From Methyloceanibacter sp. (lineage in GTDB: Bacteria; Pseudomonadota; Alphaproteobacteria; Rhizobiales; Methyloligellaceae), in the NCBI GenBank assembly GCA_016649675.1, contig JAENXG010000099.1, positions 1-8,326 on the forward strand: a DNA stretch of 8,326 bases, read 5' to 3'. Under the pieces are notes generated by a model. That model was not told where the DNA came from and did not search any database. It was given only the letters and a program-made list of their open reading frames with translations. Positions 5,570-8,326 of this stretch are shown here, one piece after another. Position numbers and translations under genes: made by a program. The first letter of the stretch is position 1. Each line of letters begins with the position of its first letter.

Positions 5570-6016
5570 TCAGAACATGTTCAGCGCAAGCCGCGCCTCG
5601 TCGGACATCCGCGTCATGTCCCACGGCGGGTCGAACACGAGCTTGACCTTGACCTGGCCGACGCCCGGCACCGACGCGACGGCGTTCTCGACCCAGCCCG
5701 GCATGTCGCCCGCGACCGGGCAGCCCGGAGCCGTCAGCGTCATGTCCACCTCGATGTTGCGGTCGTCATCGACATCGAGGCGGTAGATAAGGCCGAGCTC
5801 GTAGACGTCGACGGGGATCTCGGGATCGAACACGGTCTTGAGCGCGGCGATGAGGTCGTCCCTGAGCCGCTCGAGCTCCGCCGGCGGAATCGCCGATCCG
5901 TCGCCCTTGGCAGTGACAGGTTCTGCCGCCGGAACGGGGGGGCCAGCCTCCACGGAAGCGGGAGCCGGCTCCTCGGGCACTGCTGCGACCTCGTTCTCTT
6001 GAATCTTCTCAGTCAT
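5570..6016 (-). CDS. sufT: SUF-associated Fe-S assembly factor SufT (MIP18/DUF59 family)
   Basis: A MIP18-type protein thought to help mature Fe-S proteins alongside the SUF machinery. Numbered from the ATG at 6016 (148 aa), the conserved domain runs from about 46 to the end: DPEIPVDVYELGLIY (64-78), MTLTAPGCP with the family's conserved Cys99, a PPW motif (130-132), and the closing MSDEARLALNMF. The first 45 residues are Pro/Ala/Glu/Val-rich and probably disordered, longer than in compact relatives. Another ATG at 6025 adds MDQ. The frame also stays open to a GTG at 6046 inside the sufS end, which would give an overlap and is less likely. GGA a few nt before 6016 is a weak ribosome site. The gap to sufS is only 13 bp, implying one transcript. 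Confidence 0.88.
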   Translation of the reverse strand: MTEKIQENEVAAVPEEPAPASVEAGPPVPAAEPVTAKGDGSAIPPAELERLRDDLIAALKTVFDPEIPVDVYELGLIYRLDVDDDRNIEVDMTLTAPGCPVAGDMPGWVENAVASVPGVGQVKVKLVFDPPWDMTRMSDEARLALNMF

Positions 6017-6029
6017 TTGGTCCATCGAC

Positions 6030-7295
6030 TTAAGAAAACATCTCACGCGCCTTGTTCAGCGCCTCCACGAGTCTATCCACTTCCTCGAACGTATTATACA
6101 TGGCGAAGGAAGCCCGGCATGTCGAGGTGACCCCATACCGGGCAAGCAGCGGCTCGGCGCAATGGGTGCCAGCCCGCACGGCCACTCCATAACGGTCAAG
6201 GATGGTGCTCACGTCATGGGGGTGGGCGCCCTCCATATCGAAGGCGATGATACTGCCTTTGTCTTTGGCGCGGCCGAAAATGCGCAGCCAATTCAACTCG
6301 CCGAGGCGCCCCATGGCGTAGGCCAGCAGCGCGTCCTCGTGGCTCCTGATGCGCTCGCGCCCGACGCTCTCGACATATTCGAGTGCCGCGCCGAGCCCGA
6401 TGGCCTGCACGATTGCGGGGGTACCCGCCTCGAAGCGGTGGGGCGGCTTGGCATAGGTGATGACGTCGCAACTGACCGTGCCGATCATCTCGCCGCCGCC
6501 CTGATACGGCCGCATGGTCTCGAGGTGTTCCTTCTTGCCGTAGAGCACGCCAATGCCGGTCGGCCCGTAGAGCTTGTGGCCGGTGAAGGCGTAGAAATCG
6601 ACATCGAGATCCTGCACATCCACGGGGAGATGCACCGCCCCTTGCGCGCCGTCAACCAGCACCGGAATGCCGCGGGCGCGCGCGATCTTCACCACTTCCT
6701 TGATGGGCACGATGGTGCCGAGCACGTTCGACATCTGCGTGATGGCGATCATCTTGGTGCGCGGGCCGATCAGGCGCTCGAATTCCTCCAGCAGGAACTC
6801 GCCCTCGTCGGACACCGGCGCCCATTTCAGCACCGCGCCCTGGCGCTCGCGCAGGAAATGCCACGGCACGATGTTGGAATGGTGCTCCATGATGGTCAGC
6901 AAGATCTCGTCGCCCTTCCCGATCTTGGGAGCGCCATAGGACGAGGCGACGAGGTTGATCGCCTCGGTGGCGTTGCGGGTAAAGATGATCTCCTCGTCGG
7001 AGCGCGCGTTGAGAAAGCGGCGCACGGATTCCCTCGCCTTCTCGAAATTGGCGGTCGAGAGGTTGCTCAGATAGTGGAGCCCGCGATGCACATTGGCGTA
7101 TTCCTCGCCATAGGCGCGCTGGATTGTCTCCAGCACCACGCGCGGCTTCTGCGCCGAGGCGCCATTATCCAGATAGACGAGAGGCTGGCCGTTCACCTGG
7201 CGGGACAGGATCGGGAAGTCGGCGCGGATAGCATCCACATCGAAGGGCGCGGCAATCGCCTGGAGATCCTTGGCCGACGGGGTGAGGACGGTCAT
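6030..7295 (-). CDS. sufS: Cysteine desulfurase SufS (group II, PLP-dependent)
   Basis: Converts L-cysteine to L-alanine and holds the released sulfur as a persulfide for Fe-S assembly. The 421-aa length is normal for the family. Visible residues: YLDNGASAQKP near the N-terminus; MEHHSN (136-141), whose histidine stacks on the cofactor; Asp215 in VDGAQ; the Schiff-base Lys241 in FTGHKLYGPTGIG; RFEAGTP; and the catalytic Cys379 in RAGTHCAEPLL. That short catalytic loop is the group II (SufS) form rather than the IscS form. The start is well supported: GAGGAG (7306-7301) sits 5 nt before ATG 7295. The sufD stop codon overlaps this ribosome site, leaving a 9-bp gap, which suggests translational coupling. 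All catalytic residues appear intact. A sulfur-accepting partner such as SufE is not in the window. Confidence 0.96.
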   Translation of the reverse strand: MTVLTPSAKDLQAIAAPFDVDAIRADFPILSRQVNGQPLVYLDNGASAQKPRVVLETIQRAYGEEYANVHRGLHYLSNLSTANFEKARESVRRFLNARSDEEIIFTRNATEAINLVASSYGAPKIGKGDEILLTIMEHHSNIVPWHFLRERQGAVLKWAPVSDEGEFLLEEFERLIGPRTKMIAITQMSNVLGTIVPIKEVVKIARARGIPVLVDGAQGAVHLPVDVQDLDVDFYAFTGHKLYGPTGIGVLYGKKEHLETMRPYQGGGEMIGTVSCDVITYAKPPHRFEAGTPAIVQAIGLGAALEYVESVGRERIRSHEDALLAYAMGRLGELNWLRIFGRAKDKGSIIAFDMEGAHPHDVSTILDRYGVAVRAGTHCAEPLLARYGVTSTCRASFAMYNTFEEVDRLVEALNKAREMFS

Positions 7296-7304
7296 TACCG
7301 CTCC

Positions 7305-8326
7305 TCAATCGAGCCTGACGCCGAGCCATTCGGCGGAAGCCGCGGCAAAGGCGTTGCGCAGCCCCTCATCCTCGATGCGCTCGAACGCCTCGCCAACAAA
7401 GGCCTGGATCAGGAGCGCGCGGGCCTCGGCTTCCGGGATGCCGCGTGTCTCGAGATAGAACAACAGCTCCTCGTCGATCTGGCCCGAGGTCGAGCCATGG
7501 CCGCACACCACGTCGTCGGCGAAAATCTCAAGCTCGGGCTTTGAGTCAAACTCTGCCGTCTCCGACAGAAGCAGCGCTCCTGCCATCTGCTTGCCGTCGG
7601 TCTTCTGCGCGCCCGGAGACACAATGATCTTGCCCTGGAAGACACCGCGGGCCTCGTCGTCGAGCACCACCTTGAACAGCTCGCGGCTGGTGCAGCGCGG
7701 CACGGCATGCTCGACGAGGAGCGTCGTGTCGCAATGCTGGCGGCCGCGCATGAGGAAGGCGCCGGAAATGTCGAGCGCCGAGCCTTCGCCCGCAAAGCGC
7801 GCATAAACCTGGTTGCGGATAGTGGCGGCGCCGGTCGAGAACTGAAAGGCGTCGTAGCGGGCGTCGGCGCCAAGCCCAACCAGCCAGGTCGAGAGATGGA
7901 GCGCGTCCTCCCCTTCCCTTTCGAGCTTCACATGCCTGACCGCGGCCTTGTCACCCACCAGAAGCTCGGTTGCCGCATTCCGCTGCAGCCCCCGAATGCC
8001 GAGACTGCCAAAGCTCTCCACCACCATCACGGAGCTTCCGGGCTCCGCAACCACGACGTTCCGCGTGACGGTTGAGGCGGGCGCGCCCTTGCCGTCGAGC
8101 TGGATGAGATGGATGGGCTTATCGAGGGTGACACCCTGATGGATGCGCAAGGCAGCGCCACCCGTCATCAGCGCGGTGTTGAGCGCGAGCACGGGATCGT
8201 CCGCGCGAGGATTGACCTGCCCGAGAACGGATTTGAGCCAGGAAGGCGGCTTCTCCAGAGCCTGAGCCAGCGAGACCACTTCGACGCCTGAAGCTTTCAG
8301 CCCGGCAATGTCCGACAGATCGGCCC
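7305..8326 (-). CDS. sufD: Fe-S cluster assembly protein SufD, 5' end outside the window
   Basis: Subunit of the SufBCD scaffold complex on which Fe-S clusters are built. The frame continues to the right edge (ADLSDIAGLKASGVEVVSLAQAL), so the GTG at 8279 is an internal valine and the true start lies beyond 8326. The visible 340 or so residues cover the beta-helix core (LVEHAVPRCTS, DDEARGVFQGKI, GAQKTDGKQ, LLLSETAEFDSKPELEI) and the C-terminal signature CGHGSTSGQIDEELLFYLETRGI. That signature carries the conserved Cys (codon 7503-7505) and His (7497-7499). In E. coli SufD the equivalent histidine matters for cluster assembly. SufD rather than SufB is indicated by the position just before sufS and the AxxLLIQAFVGEAF ending. 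sufC and sufB are expected upstream, off the window. Confidence 0.93.
   Translation of the reverse strand, partial: ADLSDIAGLKASGVEVVSLAQALEKPPSWLKSVLGQVNPRADDPVLALNTALMTGGAALRIHQGVTLDKPIHLIQLDGKGAPASTVTRNVVVAEPGSSVMVVESFGSLGIRGLQRNAATELLVGDKAAVRHVKLEREGEDALHLSTWLVGLGADARYDAFQFSTGAATIRNQVYARFAGEGSALDISGAFLMRGRQHCDTTLLVEHAVPRCTSRELFKVVLDDEARGVFQGKIIVSPGAQKTDGKQMAGALLLSETAEFDSKPELEIFADDVVCGHGSTSGQIDEELLFYLETRGIPEAEARALLIQAFVGEAFERIEDEGLRNAFAAASAEWLGVRLD

Noticed and set aside
5363..6130. A 255-codon open frame on the + strand opposite sufT and sufA
   Set aside because: Its translation is Arg/His-rich without family motifs, and it covers two intact conserved genes on the other strand.
6162..7544. 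A 460-codon open frame on the + strand opposite sufS and the end of sufD
   Set aside because: It mirrors the codon pattern of two clearly conserved genes on the - strand in GC-rich DNA. It has no recognisable motif and crosses the sufS/sufD junction.
8277..8279. GTG as the sufD start
   Set aside because: SufD-like sequence continues in frame to the window edge, so the gene is truncated by the window rather than starting here.

Overview
The window reads as the chromosome of a high-GC alphaproteobacterium, most likely of the Hyphomicrobiales (Rhizobiales). Evidence: the ParE and RhlE-type sequences are alphaproteobacterial in style. The SUF genes run sufD-sufS-sufT-sufA. Positions 4996-5087 carry a composite hairpin repeat whose spurious translation (MPGLDPGIHV, WMAGTSPAMT) is familiar from Bradyrhizobium-, Rhodopseudomonas- and Methylobacterium-like genomes. 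I cannot name genus or species.

Layout from left to right. parE (topoisomerase IV subunit B) fills 1-1936 on the + strand and is cut at its 5' end by the window edge. It converges on a small membrane methyltransferase of the isoprenylcysteine/phospholipid methyltransferase type (- strand, to about 2440). A 153-bp divergent spacer with a perfect 10-bp palindrome follows, then a gene for an exported protein of unknown function (2594-3136, +). The 216-bp gap 3137-3352 is the most structured non-coding stretch. It holds a heat-shock (RpoH) type promoter match, two 9-bp stems that cross as an H-type pseudoknot, and a terminator-like hairpin with a T-run that ends 8 nt before the next start codon. 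Next is an RhlE-type DEAD-box RNA helicase (3353-4966, +), whose disordered tail carries five copies of an 8-residue repeat. The dispersed hairpin repeat separates it from the SUF operon, which runs on the - strand from beyond the right edge: sufD (partial), sufS, sufT, sufA.

The four SUF genes form a tight transcription unit for iron-sulfur cluster assembly. SufD is part of the SufBCD scaffold, SufS supplies sulfur from cysteine, SufA is an A-type carrier, and SufT is a MIP18-type maturation factor. sufB and sufC would be expected just past the right edge.

The coding part is mainly housekeeping, and I see no mobile element, CRISPR array, tRNA or rRNA. The best candidate for something undescribed is the non-coding interval before the helicase: either a small RNA of about 120 nt or an attenuating/autoregulatory leader.
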